From positions 1 through 29,282 of the IMG/VR virus record IMGVR_UViG_3300010354_000423: a stretch of DNA of 29,282 nucleotides. One strand, 5' to 3'. Source of the DNA: a virus. The position numbers and the translations under genes are program-made. How positions within the stretch are numbered: the stretch's first letter is position 1; each line of letters opens with the position of its first letter. Below are positions 9,640 through 23,200 of this stretch, in pieces. The notes under the pieces are model-generated. The model worked only from the letters and a program-made list of their open reading frames with translations, was not told where the DNA came from and ran no database searches.

Positions 9640-11190
9640 TTAAAATTGCAATATAACTTTGATGTCTTCTTTTTGGTTTGAAGATCGTGTAATAGAGGGT
9701 CTATTGTCAACGTAAATAATATTACCAGAGTATTTTTTTACTTCTGGATTCGATAAACCATTAACAAACTCCTGACCAAGGTAGTATGTTCTATTATTTA
9801 TTGAAGTTGACATACCACTAAATGCGGTACTAATTGATAAAGTCACAGTTCCACCGTTAATTAAAATTGAACCTCCCGTCGATGGATTACTGGTAAATTC
9901 TCTTAGATCATAACTATATGTTGGATTAGATTGTGTAGATCCAACGGTATTAAATCCTGCTAGGGTCCTATCCTGCCAATATTTTAAAACACCAGTAGTT
10001 TGGTTATAACTCACAACTTTTCCTGTAGCAGTTATTCCAGAACCAACTGTCTGTGTAATTACTGAGTCTGGAGTAAAAACAGCCGAACTGTATCCGATGC
10101 CAGTTAATCTCATTGCATAAACTGCACTTGCCTTATCTAGACCAAGAATCTGAGAAGATCCAAAAGACTGTGGATTTTCTACTATTCCAATACGTGCAAT
10201 TTGATTTCCAGTAATAAAATCTGGATTTTGGGAATCGTTTTCAATTCTTGAGTACATTAGAACATTATATGCTCCAAGTTCTCTGTAGATGTCATATCCA
10301 TGACCTCCTTTAGGTGGAATGATAACTTCAAATTGAGGTCTAGTTGAACCAGTTGGTACATTTCCTGCTACCAAATCAACATTTCCATAAGTATAATTTG
10401 ATCCCTGATTGGAAACTACAATAGACTCAACTTTTTGATCATTATCAATTACGATTGTACATTCTGCTCCAAATCCATCACCTTTAATTGGAACTCTTGT
10501 ATATGTTCTATTTGCTGTACCAATTCCAACGCCTCTATTAGTAACTGTTACAATTTTAATAGATCCGTTGACTGCGTTATTTCTAATGGGAGCATTATCT
10601 GCACTATTTTCCCAGTCTCTAGGAACTGGCATATAATCTGTAGATTCAAATTTTACGATGTCTGCAGGTTTTACTGTGTACAAGTATTTCCAAATATAAC
10701 CATCACCACTGCTTCCCGCAGATCTTGGTTCTAAGTCAGTGAAAGTTGGTTCATCTAGAGATGGTCTGCCATTTGGATTTTCTGGAGTTGTTCCATTCTG
10801 CAAACAAATATAAACCCTATAATCTCTATTAATTACATAATATGAAGCCCCATAGAGACTTGTTGAACCAGATACTTTCGCTGGGTTTGATCCACTATAA
10901 TCGTGCCTATACATATCATAAGTGGTTCCAGAAGACCAAGATCTCTTTACCACAACTTGCCTAATATCTTCCGATGATATCTTTTTTAAAGCTATCATCG
11001 TATCCCAGTAATCATTCTCCTCATTAAAATTATCTCTTGGCGATGGTGGATTTACATCCCAATTTGATAAAATTGAAGTTGCATTTGGCAATCCAATAAA
11101 AGAATAATAACTATTCTCAGAAGTTGTTACTCCAGATACAAAGTTTTTAGCATTTAATATTCTAATCTGATCAGTTATAATAGCAGCCAT
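9640..11190 (-). CDS. 8: Baseplate wedge subunit gp8
   Basis: The 516-aa product is longer than T4 gp8 (334 aa) but shares its landmarks. GDGYIWKYLYTVKPADI at about 167-183 corresponds to GDGYVWEYLFEIPPDV in T4. The C-terminus (SGNIIYVDNRPSITR, then QKEDIKVILQF) corresponds to SGEMIYMENRPPIIM and TEEINILFTF. In T4, gp8 dimerises and binds gp7 and gp10 in the wedge. The extra length lies largely in the middle (about residues 205-275 and beyond), which holds two glycine/tyrosine repeats also found in both giant neighbours. The start follows a late box by 18 bp but lacks a clear Shine-Dalgarno sequence. The stop is 6 bp from the next gene. Confidence 0.92.
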   Translation of the reverse strand: MAAIITDQIRILNAKNFVSGVTTSENSYYSFIGLPNATSILSNWDVNPPSPRDNFNEENDYWDTMIALKKISSEDIRQVVVKRSWSSGTTYDMYRHDYSGSNPAKVSGSTSLYGASYYVINRDYRVYICLQNGTTPENPNGRPSLDEPTFTDLEPRSAGSSGDGYIWKYLYTVKPADIVKFESTDYMPVPRDWENSADNAPIRNNAVNGSIKIVTVTNRGVGIGTANRTYTRVPIKGDGFGAECTIVIDNDQKVESIVVSNQGSNYTYGNVDLVAGNVPTGSTRPQFEVIIPPKGGHGYDIYRELGAYNVLMYSRIENDSQNPDFITGNQIARIGIVENPQSFGSSQILGLDKASAVYAMRLTGIGYSSAVFTPDSVITQTVGSGITATGKVVSYNQTTGVLKYWQDRTLAGFNTVGSTQSNPTYSYDLREFTSNPSTGGSILINGGTVTLSISTAFSGMSTSINNRTYYLGQEFVNGLSNPEVKKYSGNIIYVDNRPSITRSSNQKEDIKVILQF

Positions 11191-11208
11191 TTGACGGAGT
11201 TTTTTATC

Positions 11209-11216
11209 TATTTATG
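11209..11216 (-). promoter_or_regulatory. T4-type late promoter box for gp8
   Basis: The minus strand reads CATAAATA, identical to the box ahead of gp13 and 18 bp before the gp8 ATG. The TAA stop of the 4119-aa gene (11214-11212) lies inside it. It would start a late unit of gp8, the 2736-aa gene and the two small genes after it. Confidence 0.7.
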
Positions 11217-14200
11217 AAATATAATTGGAAGATTTGAGAGGAATTTCTCTACTGACTAAGGATCCTGTTGATAGTCCAGTGTATCCATTGTTTGTTTGTG
11301 CTGCAAATGCCTGGGATTCATTTCTAGAAGAAAGAGTTATTTTTCCCCAACTATAATCGCCATAGTAAGAACTATACCCAATTCCATTTAAGTTATTATA
11401 ATTTGAAACACTTACGACAACTTTTGCTACATATGTTAAACCAAGTCCAACAACAGATGTTTGAGCTATTGATACCGATGCCACTTGATATACATTATCA
11501 ATAAACTGAGTACCAACACCAACAATTTGATTACTAGAATCCAAAGAAGTCAAACCAGAACCAACATTGCTGTTATTGATAACAAAATAATATCCAGTAG
11601 AAATTCCACTTACACTAGTAAATCCTGTTATAAAAGAATCTCTTAAAATAGAATTTTTATCTATCACAAAATCAAAAACTAGTCCGGTTGAAGCAACTCC
11701 TACTGATATTGTAGATATGCCACTAATAATTCCAAAATCACCCTCATATGAATTAACACTATTAGTTTCAGTAATAACTGATGGAGACTCAATTAATACT
11801 AATGGTGGATTTGATGTCGTATAACCAGCACCTGGATTGGAAATTGATATTGAAGTTACAATACCTGAAGTTATTGATGCAATCGCAGTTGCTTTTACTG
11901 GAGTTGTTGTGCCAATTCCAACTGAATCTTGAATTGTAACGGTTGGTGTCGTTACATATCCAGAACCACCATTCGTTATTTGTATTGATGTTATTGTTCC
12001 CGCAACAGACACTATTGCTGTGGCGGAAGCACCAACTTTATTGTCCTGAGAAATAAGTGTAATTGAATTTTGGAATAATAAAGAGGTATCATTTTCATTA
12101 ATGGAATTAAATAGGGGTCTTACATTTTCAACATAAATTACAGTTTCTCCAACTCCAACAGAACGAATAATGTTTGCCACTGGATAAACTAGAGGTTCAT
12201 ATAGTTCTCTTTCTTTTCCAACGATTTTTTCATTTATTATTTTATCTTCAGTTTGTCTACACCATACAATGTTTCTAAACAAAGTTTCATCTGGAGAATT
12301 GCCTGGGCCAAAGTATGGGTTCGTGTTTACATTGTCAATTGAGTTTATACTTGTAACTACTCTTTCCTCTTCTTGAAGAATTTCTGACTGACCTTGATAA
12401 GGATCATAACCAAGTATTAACCCATCACCAACTTTTACAGTTTCAATGATATTTTTAACAACCACGTCAACAGATCCACTTCCTTTGTAGAATATAATCT
12501 TGGAAGTATCTCCTGGTTTTGGTGCTTCTGTGAAAGTAATATTGCTTCCACCATTAAATATGTAACCTTCACCAGGAACCTGAAGAATATCGTTAATAAA
12601 GATTAAGAGAGTAGCTTGAACATCAATATTTGATCCAGGTGAAGAACGAATTGACGTTAAATTGCCACCTATTAATATTGGGAAAATCTTTCTTGATCCA
12701 TCAAATAAATTATCAAGTTTATCAATAACTTGAAGTTCCCCAACAGACCATCCAGTAAATTTGTCATTTGCTGTTTTTTGGATTGTTAATTGGAACTCTC
12801 TAAATCCTGATGTTGTTGGTATTCCGACAACTCCACCAACAGGTATAGTCAAAGTTTCATTTTGTCCATAACCATATCCAGTGTTCTTAACTTCAAAATC
12901 AATTACACTAGATCCTTGACCAACAACAATGTCAATTGTTGCTTGGGTGCCAACACCAGAAGATGATGAACTATAAACTAATGGAATATTAGAATATGAG
13001 AGTGGAGCATCAAAGAAAGCAAATGGACTATTAGATATTGTGGATATACCCGATGTATATCCAATTCCACCATTTGTTACATAAACTGGAGATAGAACAT
13101 TTCCATTATAAATCGTAGCAACACCTACATGGGTTAAAGATGAAATTCCAACATTAGTTTTGCCGACAGAAACATTAACGATGCCAATCTGAGGATTATT
13201 TACAGAAATAATAACATTAGTGCCTGATGGAATCACATACCCTGAAGTATTTGCCGTTCCCACTGCAATAAATGTTCCTCCAACTGATATCAGTGATGAA
13301 TTAACATAAGTTCCGATAGATACTGTACAATTAGATCCAGTATTATTAAACTCCAGAACTTTAAATATACTATTTTTATTTTCAATGTTAATAATTGTGG
13401 AACCAATTGATGTTAAGTTGGAAGTATTTGTATAAATTTGATACTTACTTGAAGATCTATTACCAGAACCACTGTTTCCAATACTGATATTTGATATAGT
13501 CCCTGCAGAAGAAACAGTTACTGTTCCTCCGGCAGAAATGAGTGGTTGGTAACCAAATCCTGCAGTGGATCCAACAGAAACTATTACTCCGCCAACAGGA
13601 ATATTTGCATTATTTGGATCATAAGAAACTGAACTTGCAGTTCCTGTAAAAGTAATAGTTGTAATACCAGAATTTTCTGAGAGTCTATAATCATAGGCCA
13701 AACCAGGTCCCTGGAAAATATCATTAACAAGAACTATGGCGTTTTCATTCGCTATTCCTGATACATCAGACCTGTTAGATTTTAAAGTAAAACTCTTTGC
13801 TAAACCATTGAAACCTGAAGAAATATCATCGAAAACATAATTTTTATAATAAGTTTCATTTGAAGTATCTTTTATTCCAGATCTCAAGAAAGTTCTTCCT
13901 TGGAAACTTGAACCAGTGCTAATTCCCACCCAATCTCTCTCATCTGGAGGATTTGTTGTGGAACCAATCGGTATATTTCCATAAGGAGCTTCAACAAAAT
14001 TGATTGTATTATCAATTATGTTATAACTTCCAGTAACTTTTGTTACCAAAGATCCAGTGGAGTGTCCAGAAACAACCGATCCCATCCAAGGTCTCTTGAC
14101 TTGTATGGCATTTGTGCTTCCGATACCCACTGAGTCAATTCTCATAACTTCATTATTAATCTTTATGAGGTCTCCTCCAAAGAATGAAGTTATACCCGCA

Positions 14201-17200
14201 AAATAAATTATATCATCGACACTTAGAGCAGCTCTTTCTTGAGATGTTGTTAGTGCTGTTGCAACTAGTGGTGATTGTATTATATTATCAATTGCAATAA
14301 TTACTTTTTGGTTTTGATTTTTGGAAGTAAATGAATGCGAAGTTCCTATCCCAACAGATGTTATATCTACAAATAATGGTTGTGTTTTTAATGCATTCTC
14401 CGCACTTGATGCTAATTTAATATTAGAATCATCAACTTTAATTGCAAAAACTGTCGAAGGAAGTTTATCAGTTGTTCCAATTCCTACAAAATTTGTGGTT
14501 ACAATTCCTATTGGATTTCCTTCATGAGTATAAATTAGTTCTTCTCCTGTAACAAAGAAGTGACTACCAATTCTAACAGTATTTTCGTCAACGCTGACAA
14601 CATCAGGATTGCTTCCATCAAAATCTCTTTTGAATATCTTTTGGTTATTGTGTCTTAAATCAAACGATCTTCTAATATCAGTTTCTGTTCCAGTATAAAC
14701 CCCATAGTCACTTTCGATAGAGGAGTTATTAAAATTAACAAATATATCACCAAGATCATCGTCAGGGTTTCTTATTCCATTAATGAAAGATTTTATTTCA
14801 ACATCTATTCCAGAAATTGGAGTAAATGTTACTATTGTATCGTTTCCACTTCTATAAGATCCAACAGTCCCCAATCCAATTGTTGTTTCTAACGTTCCAA
14901 ATTCGGAATAGTAAGTTTCTGAACCATCATCAATTACAATTACCTCTGATACTTGATGCCTATTGTTGGTAGTATCGGAAACTTGTAAAATTAAATATGC
15001 GGCGTCATATTCATCTGAGTATGAAGCCACATCAATCGCAACTGGAGAAGATGTGGATGCCGCAGAAACAGAGGATGATGATACTTTTCCATCTCTAAAA
15101 TTAATAGTACCAACCCCTGATAAAGAAGTATTTCCAATAGAAACTTGTAAAGTGTTAACTGTCACACCTATTCCAGACGTTGGGGTAAAATCAATTTTTA
15201 GATTCGAACCAGAAATATATGGATAATATGTTCCTAAACCAGGGACGCTGGAAAGACTATAATTTGTCAGTTGCCCATACTCTAAAAATTCAAATGATGT
15301 TCCATTATGAACCAAACTTAATTCATTAAATTCATACTGACCATTATTTCCAGTTATTGCTAGAATAACTTTTGTAGATGTATAATCGAGAGGTGTTGTA
15401 ACAATAGTCTTAACCATTCCAGAATTTATCTGGGTGCTTGATGAATTTAATAAAACAGAACCTCCCAAATTGGTACTACCAATACCAGAAAAAGTAGATT
15501 GTAAATTGTATGATAGTGATGAAACATTATAATCATTTACAGTATACTTGACTGGATAGAAGGTTAAAACACCTTCAGATCCTGAAGTATAAAAATCGAA
15601 AGAACCTAAATCATACTGAGTTTCTAATCTACCATATTGGTTGATAAAGGTACCTCCTTCATTGTCATATAGTAGAGAAACTAGCATTAACTGCCTTTCT
15701 CCGATATATCTCTTATCTTGAACATATGTTATGTATTTTTTGCATCTAGCATCACCTAGAGAAAATCTAGATACTTCGGAGAATTTTGTTGGTCTTGGAT
15801 TGCTATTAAACTGCCCACTTATATCATCAATAATCAAGACTCTATTTCCAACAGATTCTGCATAATCCGTTAAAATTCTGTTAGCAAATATTATCTCATC
15901 TGAAAAGACATTTGAATTAGAAACTAGTGCATTTTCGGAAGCCAAATCAAAGTTATAAACGCAATTTAAACTTGCATACCCTATTATATCAGTCGTTACT
16001 TCTATGCTTGGAACATTTGTTGGTATTCCAACTACCATTCTTCTAGAATCTCTTTGAGGTACAATAGATTCCATTTGTAAGTCACTAAACTTTTTATATC
16101 CAACGGTATGGTTTAATGAACTTACTACATCGTTCCAAGAATCATAATCAACTCTAGATTTTAAGGAATATGAGAAATTTTGATAATAATCATTATCAGG
16201 GATTCTTTGTAAGTTGTTGCTTAAGAATCCTATTTCTGTTCCCCACCCATTTTTTACTAGTGAGTAATAATCAATTCTATAATCGGATCTGAAGGTATCG
16301 ATTTTTTTAATAATTCCTTTTGTAAAAGAAGACTTTCCTTCAAGCACATCACCAACTTTTAAATTGGTATCTGTGTTTAATCTTAATATTGCATTGTTTG
16401 AGTCCCAATTACCAACAAATCCGATTTCACCAAATCCTTCTTTCTTTATTATTTCGTTCTTTAAATATTTGTTTACTTTGAGGATTGGATCAAACTTTAC
16501 TAAGTATTTTTCGGGTATAATTCTTCCAGAAGAATTGGTAGCATTGAAATTGCCTGGATATTCACCAGATTTTATAAATTTATCTAAACTATAAGTAACA
16601 ATTCCAATACCACCTATATTTTTCGCAACAGACTTAACCGTAAATAAACTATATCCATAGTCCTCAGAATTGAATCCTTTACCAGTAGATCCAACACCAA
16701 CGCTAATATTTTCAATCAAAATTCTATCATTAACTGCGAATGGGAAAGAATCTGCAGTACTAAAACCAACGGCTAGAGTTACAGTCACATCTTTAGTTGT
16801 ATCATTATAAGAAATATTCGATATTCCAACACCATTGGAATTATTGATTGGGAGTATAGTTGGCCTTACATTGTTAATTCCAAAAGTATTTTTTCTTATT
16901 TCTACTATACTATTTCCCAAAGTATATTTTAGATCAACCTCCGAAACCAATTGTCTCGTCTTTCCATCGAGAACTATTAATTTTGGAGCTACAGTATATC
17001 CTCTACCAAAAGAAGTTACTCCTATTGACTCAAAAGATGCTAGTTGATCTATTTTACAAATTTTGGGAAGATTTGGTTTTGGTCTGATAGTAAAATCAGA
17101 AGGAAAGTCAAACCCAATATCATCGATTCTAAATGTTTTTAACGCACCAATATTACTACTACTTGGTTCTAAAATAGCTCCAGTTCCTAAATCAGAGGAA

Positions 17201-20200
17201 AGTTGCGTTGATATTCCTGGCAATGATATGTAATTTAATCCGCCAGTTTTAACTCTAACAGAAGAAATTCCACCATAAGCACTTAAAGAGTTTGTCTTAT
17301 AAGAAATAGATGATGTTGTAGAATTATATTCTACATTTTCTGGTGTTTGGCTTAAAGTATATGTAAATGTTGTTCCTGAAGAAACTGTGACGAAATGGTC
17401 TCCTGCAAAAATACTACTTTGTACGATTATTTCATTATAAGAAGGGACCAATTTATCAACTACTATTTCTTTCTTGACTGGGAGAATTGAATTGGTATTT
17501 ACGAGATCAAACTTATAATAAAGATTAGGAGTATTTTCATTTACAGATAAAACAACTCTAGCATCTGAACTAACACCAACCGTACCATACTTATTAACAT
17601 TAAAGAAAGCAGTTGATTCTGATGTATCATATGCCTCAGTAAAGTTTTTATCCTTATAGAAATTTAATTCAAAGGCAGAATAATTATTCGATTGATTTAC
17701 AAAAGATAAGGAAGAATCTGATAGGTCAAAAGTTATAGTGGAGTTTCTGTATGCTTGAATTGGTGGATTGATTGGTGATATTTCTCCACCGTAAGCACTA
17801 GTTATTCCAATGTAATTTGGAATTCTTCTAATAGAATTTTCGTAAGTATCTGAAAGTTTAAATCTGTTTTTATCGATACTAACAACATAATAAACTTCAT
17901 TATTCTTCAGTCCATAGAAACCAGATGCTGAAGTGTGTAAAACTTTTTGACCAGTATAAAATCCATGATTTTGAATGGTAATTTCACCGGTTGAAGTGTT
18001 TACACCTACATTTGCAAATGATTTAGGATTTATGAGTATTCTTCTTGAATTGTCATTATATTTTATAGTATAAGAGGTAGAAATTGATGGATTTACATCA
18101 ATTCTCACTAAGTCATTATTTGCAAGACCGTGAGTTTGTGAAGTTGAAACTGTGACAAGATTTCTAGATACTGTTGCTCTTAATACATTATCATAATCAG
18201 TTTTAAAACTATGATAATCGCCACTTCCAGTTGAAGTGAAGAACAATGTACTATCATTAAATGTTGTGGCAGATACTCCAACAAAATTTCCAGTAGATCC
18301 AAGTCCAACTTGAACAGTCGATATGCCAATTAAATCATTAGAAACCTTGGCAATATAAAGAACAGTATTATTGCTTAAAGACAGTGAAGTTGAAATGCCA
18401 TTTGTACTAACTCCAATTGGAGTGCCACTGTTTGTAAGATATGTTACTCTGTCACCAGTTTTTAATCCGTGGTTTGGTAGATAAATCGATTTTGTTGGAA
18501 TGTATACCTGAGTAACTCCGAAACCGGGGTTTGAAAAAGAAATCGTTGTGCCAATACCAACTCCATAGTTGTTGCCTAAAGCAACAGACTCTAAAGGATT
18601 GAAATAAATTTCTCTGTTGATTTTATTATCAAAAGAGGTTCTATATCCAACATTTACAGAAATTCTTCTTTGTGCTTGGTAGATTAGGGTTGAACTAGTA
18701 TGCGAAACTCCTACAGTACCATTAATTGCTCTAAGAACTCTTATTCTTGAATTAGTTTGATCAACATTCAGAACACGTAATTGTTCTTGTTCTATCCTCA
18801 AAATATCATTTTCGGATAAAGATGGGTATAAGAGATTGCCAGATACTGAAAAATAAGTTACAAATCCGGTTATTGCAGTAGATCCAACACCAACATTTAA
18901 AATGTATGTGCTATTAGTGGCAATTCCTGCAGAATAAGAACCAGAAATAAGTGAGTTTGTTGTACTGACCCCAGAAATCGAAACAACATCGCCGGTATTG
19001 TAATTGTGAGGATTCTCTGCAAAGATTAGAAAGTCGCCATTTCCACCTACGGGATAAAATTCAGTATTAAAAATACTACTAGTGGCTACACTTATATTAG
19101 ATACTGGTTTCCCCGAAATTATAGAAACTATTGCGTTTGCACCCGAACCAGAAGTCCCTTCATTATTGAAAATGACACGATCATTTACTTTGTAATTGGA
19201 TCCTCCAGTTACTACTCCTACAGACTGAACAGAACCTGGGGAAGCGTATCTGATCGAAGTTGTTTGTGATAATGAATTTGGAATAGTAAGATAATCATAT
19301 GAATTTGTAGATTTATTGATTTCATATGATTTGGTATTTCTTCTCCAATAAGTCGCATTCAAGTTTATAGAATCTTGAGATAAAGATCTATTGAAGTTAG
19401 AATCAATTGGTTTCGAATAGTAAGAATTACCAATGATGTAAGGAAAGTTAGGTCTCTTGTAATTAGCAAAAACACCAGAAGAATCTGGAGATAAATTCAA
19501 TGTTGCAAAATATGCATAGACTCCATTTGGAAATTCTGGAGTTATGCAGAATCTTCCATTATTTTCATCTAAAACTAAATCATCAGAACTATTAAAGTAA
19601 GTAAAATCTTCTACAAAAAATCCAGGTGGGTATGAAGGTGGTCTATTGCTCTTCTTAGAAGATTCTTCTACATATCCAGACTTAAGTTGCTTAATTGATC
19701 CACCAGTTTTCTTTTCATATCCATATGGACCGTAAATTGGATTTCCATCATAAGCCCATCCAATAATAGGCGAGTGATTGGTGGAATCTAATTCTTCCCC
19801 TGATTGGGACTTTTTAAGATCAAAATTTCCAAATAGTGTTTTTCCAGACTCATCATTAGAATATAATATCTCTCTTAATTTTCTTGGTGCATACAAATGC
19901 GAATATTGTAATCCAAAATTACCCTCAGTCAAAAATCCATCATCACTAGAAATATTATTAAAATGTCTTACAAAATTATTTACAGTCCAAGATTGTAGTT
20001 TTGCTCTAAAATTAGCTCCCTTTCCAGGAGAAATAACATTTATAAAAGTGCTACTAGGAGAATATCCTGCTCCAGACTCTATAACTCTAACTTCGTTTAT
20101 TCTTCCATCAGGGGAAAGGACTGGAACTAAAACCGCCCCAGAACCTCCACCAACTATTTCCAAGTTTGGTGGTGCAAAATATGATTTTCCTGAGTTGTTT

Positions 20201-23200
20201 ATTAAAACTTCAGAAATTTTTCCATTAGATACTATCGGAATCAGTTGACAATCTTGGCCAGAATATAAAGTAAATGATGGATCTCTATGGAAATTAATAA
20301 CATCACCAGAACCATATCCCGACCCTGAAGATTCTAAGTGTACAGATGTTATGCTTCCACGGAAAACGGGTTGAACAACTGCTTTAAAGTCATCATCAGA
20401 AACTGAAGAAATTCCAACAGATCCAATTACCTCAACTTTAATTTCGGGATAATTGAAAATATGGGTACCAACACCGACAGTTGATAGGTTTATTGGTTGT
20501 CTTATGTTATAAAAATAATTTTCTACAGTAGATCCAGTTCCAACAGATGCTAATTTAAACGAATCGTTATCTTCTTTTAGAACATAATACTTCTCTCCAG
20601 AAGTTAATCCATCTATGGTGGAAACAGTAGAAGTATATTTGATTATCTCGCCATCATTAAAACCATGGTTTTTAATTTGGATAGTATCTATTGCAGTGTT
20701 AATTCCAGAAACGCTTGATGTTCTCTTCTTATTTTGATACCCAAATCCAGAATTTATTACTCTTACACTAGATAAAATTGATTTCTTATCAAAAGATTTA
20801 ATAGTATGATTTCCTACCCCATACGAAAGTAGAGAAACGGTATTGATGCCAGATATAGCATCACTTTGATTTCTATGTAACTTAATAGTATATTGATCAT
20901 TAACATGAGCATAGTAAATAGAATTATCAAAAAGACCAGAAATTGCCTGTTGTCCATTTGTAGTATAAACTACTTTTTCACCATTTCTAAATTTATGATA
21001 TGTGCTAAAACCAATTGTCGATATAGTTGTACCGACTCCAACTAAAGCAGAATTTGCCTCAGAATTAAATGATACATCATGATCAATTAATTTCATATTT
21101 GCTTCAGCTACAGCACCTTCTCCATTTCCACCTGTAATTTTGATTATGGGGGTTTCTATATAATCAAAACCCGTGTCGAGAATTCTAATTTCCTCTAAAG
21201 ACCCAAAAACATCACAGTAACCAGTTGCACCAGTCCCAACTTCATCTGAAATATTTAAAATTGGTGGATTTATAATGTCGTAACTTTCGCCGGTAGAAGT
21301 AACTTCAATTTCTTCTATTCCTCCGTAAAATATTGTATCTTGTGACTTATAATTTAAAATTTCGACACCATTGACCAAAATTCCAGTTTTGCCTGGTAAA
21401 GTTTTATAATTTTTTCCATCATTTATTGGATTGGAAATTTCTTTTAAGAGTTTTTGAGACTCTAGTGTTTTCCCCTTTAGATTGTATTTTTCTAATGTGT
21501 TTGAACTTATATTAACATCGGAGTTAATACTAACAAAAATTCCATTAAAAATATTAGATCTACTTCTAGCAAGTTTTACATCGGTTTGATTTATTCTTTT
21601 TACAAAGTAAATCCCCTCTTTAATATTTTCTCCAAGAGAACTTAAAATTATTTCTTGTGTTGAAAAATTATTCTCATCTTCGCTGGGAATTTCAATAATT
21701 TCTTTTTCTGGAGTATAATATACTGCATCTCCACTATAGAGTCCATGATCTGTGTTAGTTGTTAGAGTAATTACGTCAGTAGAAGCAAGTCCTGCTGGGG
21801 GATAAGAACCCGAAAATACTATTTTTTGATTAACTGGATTAAGGGGCTGTCCAGAATAATGTGGTATTGATGGAGACGCTACGAGAACACTCTCACCATC
21901 TGGAGAATTATAAACATTTTGAACGTTTGAGTTTATAAAAGAAGCAGATGAAAAGGATGGAGAATTTGTTTTTAATAAATCTCTTCTCAGATTATATTTT
22001 GCGTTAGATGGCAAATTGCCTTGCCCAATGACTGAAAATGATCTATCTGACTTGACATCTATAACTGTTGCTGATATTTTTTCGTTATTTGAATTTATAA
22101 ATGTTGCTTTATCTCCAATTTTAAATAATGCTGGAGTTGATGTAGTTACAATACCAGTATTGTTTAAAGTATTAACAATAGAAAAGTCTTTTACCTCATA
22201 CGTTGGGCAAATATTCAACAACCAGGTGTCTACTTTTGCACCTGTTGCGTCATCACCTAAAGAGTTGATGGTAATTAAATCGCCTTTGCCGAGATAATAT
22301 GTATTCTGTAGAGGACTAAATTCGTTTAATACTGAAGTAACTCTTACTTTAATTTCCGACCCATCAACAGAAGATTGTCCATAAACATATGTGTTGATAC
22401 CAACTTTTGTAGTATCTAATATTTGTTTGGATATATTAGTACAATTTGCAAATTGAGTTAAGCTCTTAGATCCATACTTAACTTCTCCCACAGATCCATC
22501 ATCGTAAGTAACTCTAAGTTCCCCTGAATTTGGGAATCCAACAGTAGAATCTACATCAATAAAAGTTGATTGTGCAGAAACATTTCCAATTACTTTAGTT
22601 GTTGGATGAATCGTAAAGTTGCCATACACCGCACCTTCAACTATGATATCTCTATCATAACCACCATCGAGACTTATTTTGTAATAATCTGAAGTGGAAA
22701 TCCCACTTGTTATTTTTTCTACGCTTGTTACAGGAGCATATGCCTTTTTAATATTGTCATATTCGTTTTGGTATATTGTAGAATTTCTAAGATCCGTTGG
22801 ATCTCCAGAAATTTTTTCAACAATTATGTCTTTTGTAAGTTTATATTGACTATCTGATGGTCTAAAAAGAAAATCTCTTGGCTTTATAACTTCAACATTT
22901 TCATTGAATAGTGCTTTAAATAAAATCTTGAATGAGTAATCAGTTCCTTTTGATTTATAAAAATCCTTGAGTTGTTTTACAAAAAGACCTTGATTTAACC
23001 TTATCCTTTGACTTGGGTTAATCGATAAGTTATCATAAAAACTTCTATTTTCAAATCCAGGAGCAAGTTGATTTTTTGTTTTTCTAAAAAACTCTTTTAA
23101 AAACAAAGAGCTCAAGTTCTGTACCGATGCATTCGCTACGTGCTCATCGATTTCAGAATCAGAAAATACTAACTGCTCTGGATTATTCGAATTGTGATAA

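Noticed and set aside
19778-20248. 156-codon plus-strand open frame
   Set aside because: It lies wholly inside the 4119-aa gene on the other strand. Its product has no recognisable start signals or family features, and the underlying minus-strand frame is clearly coding.
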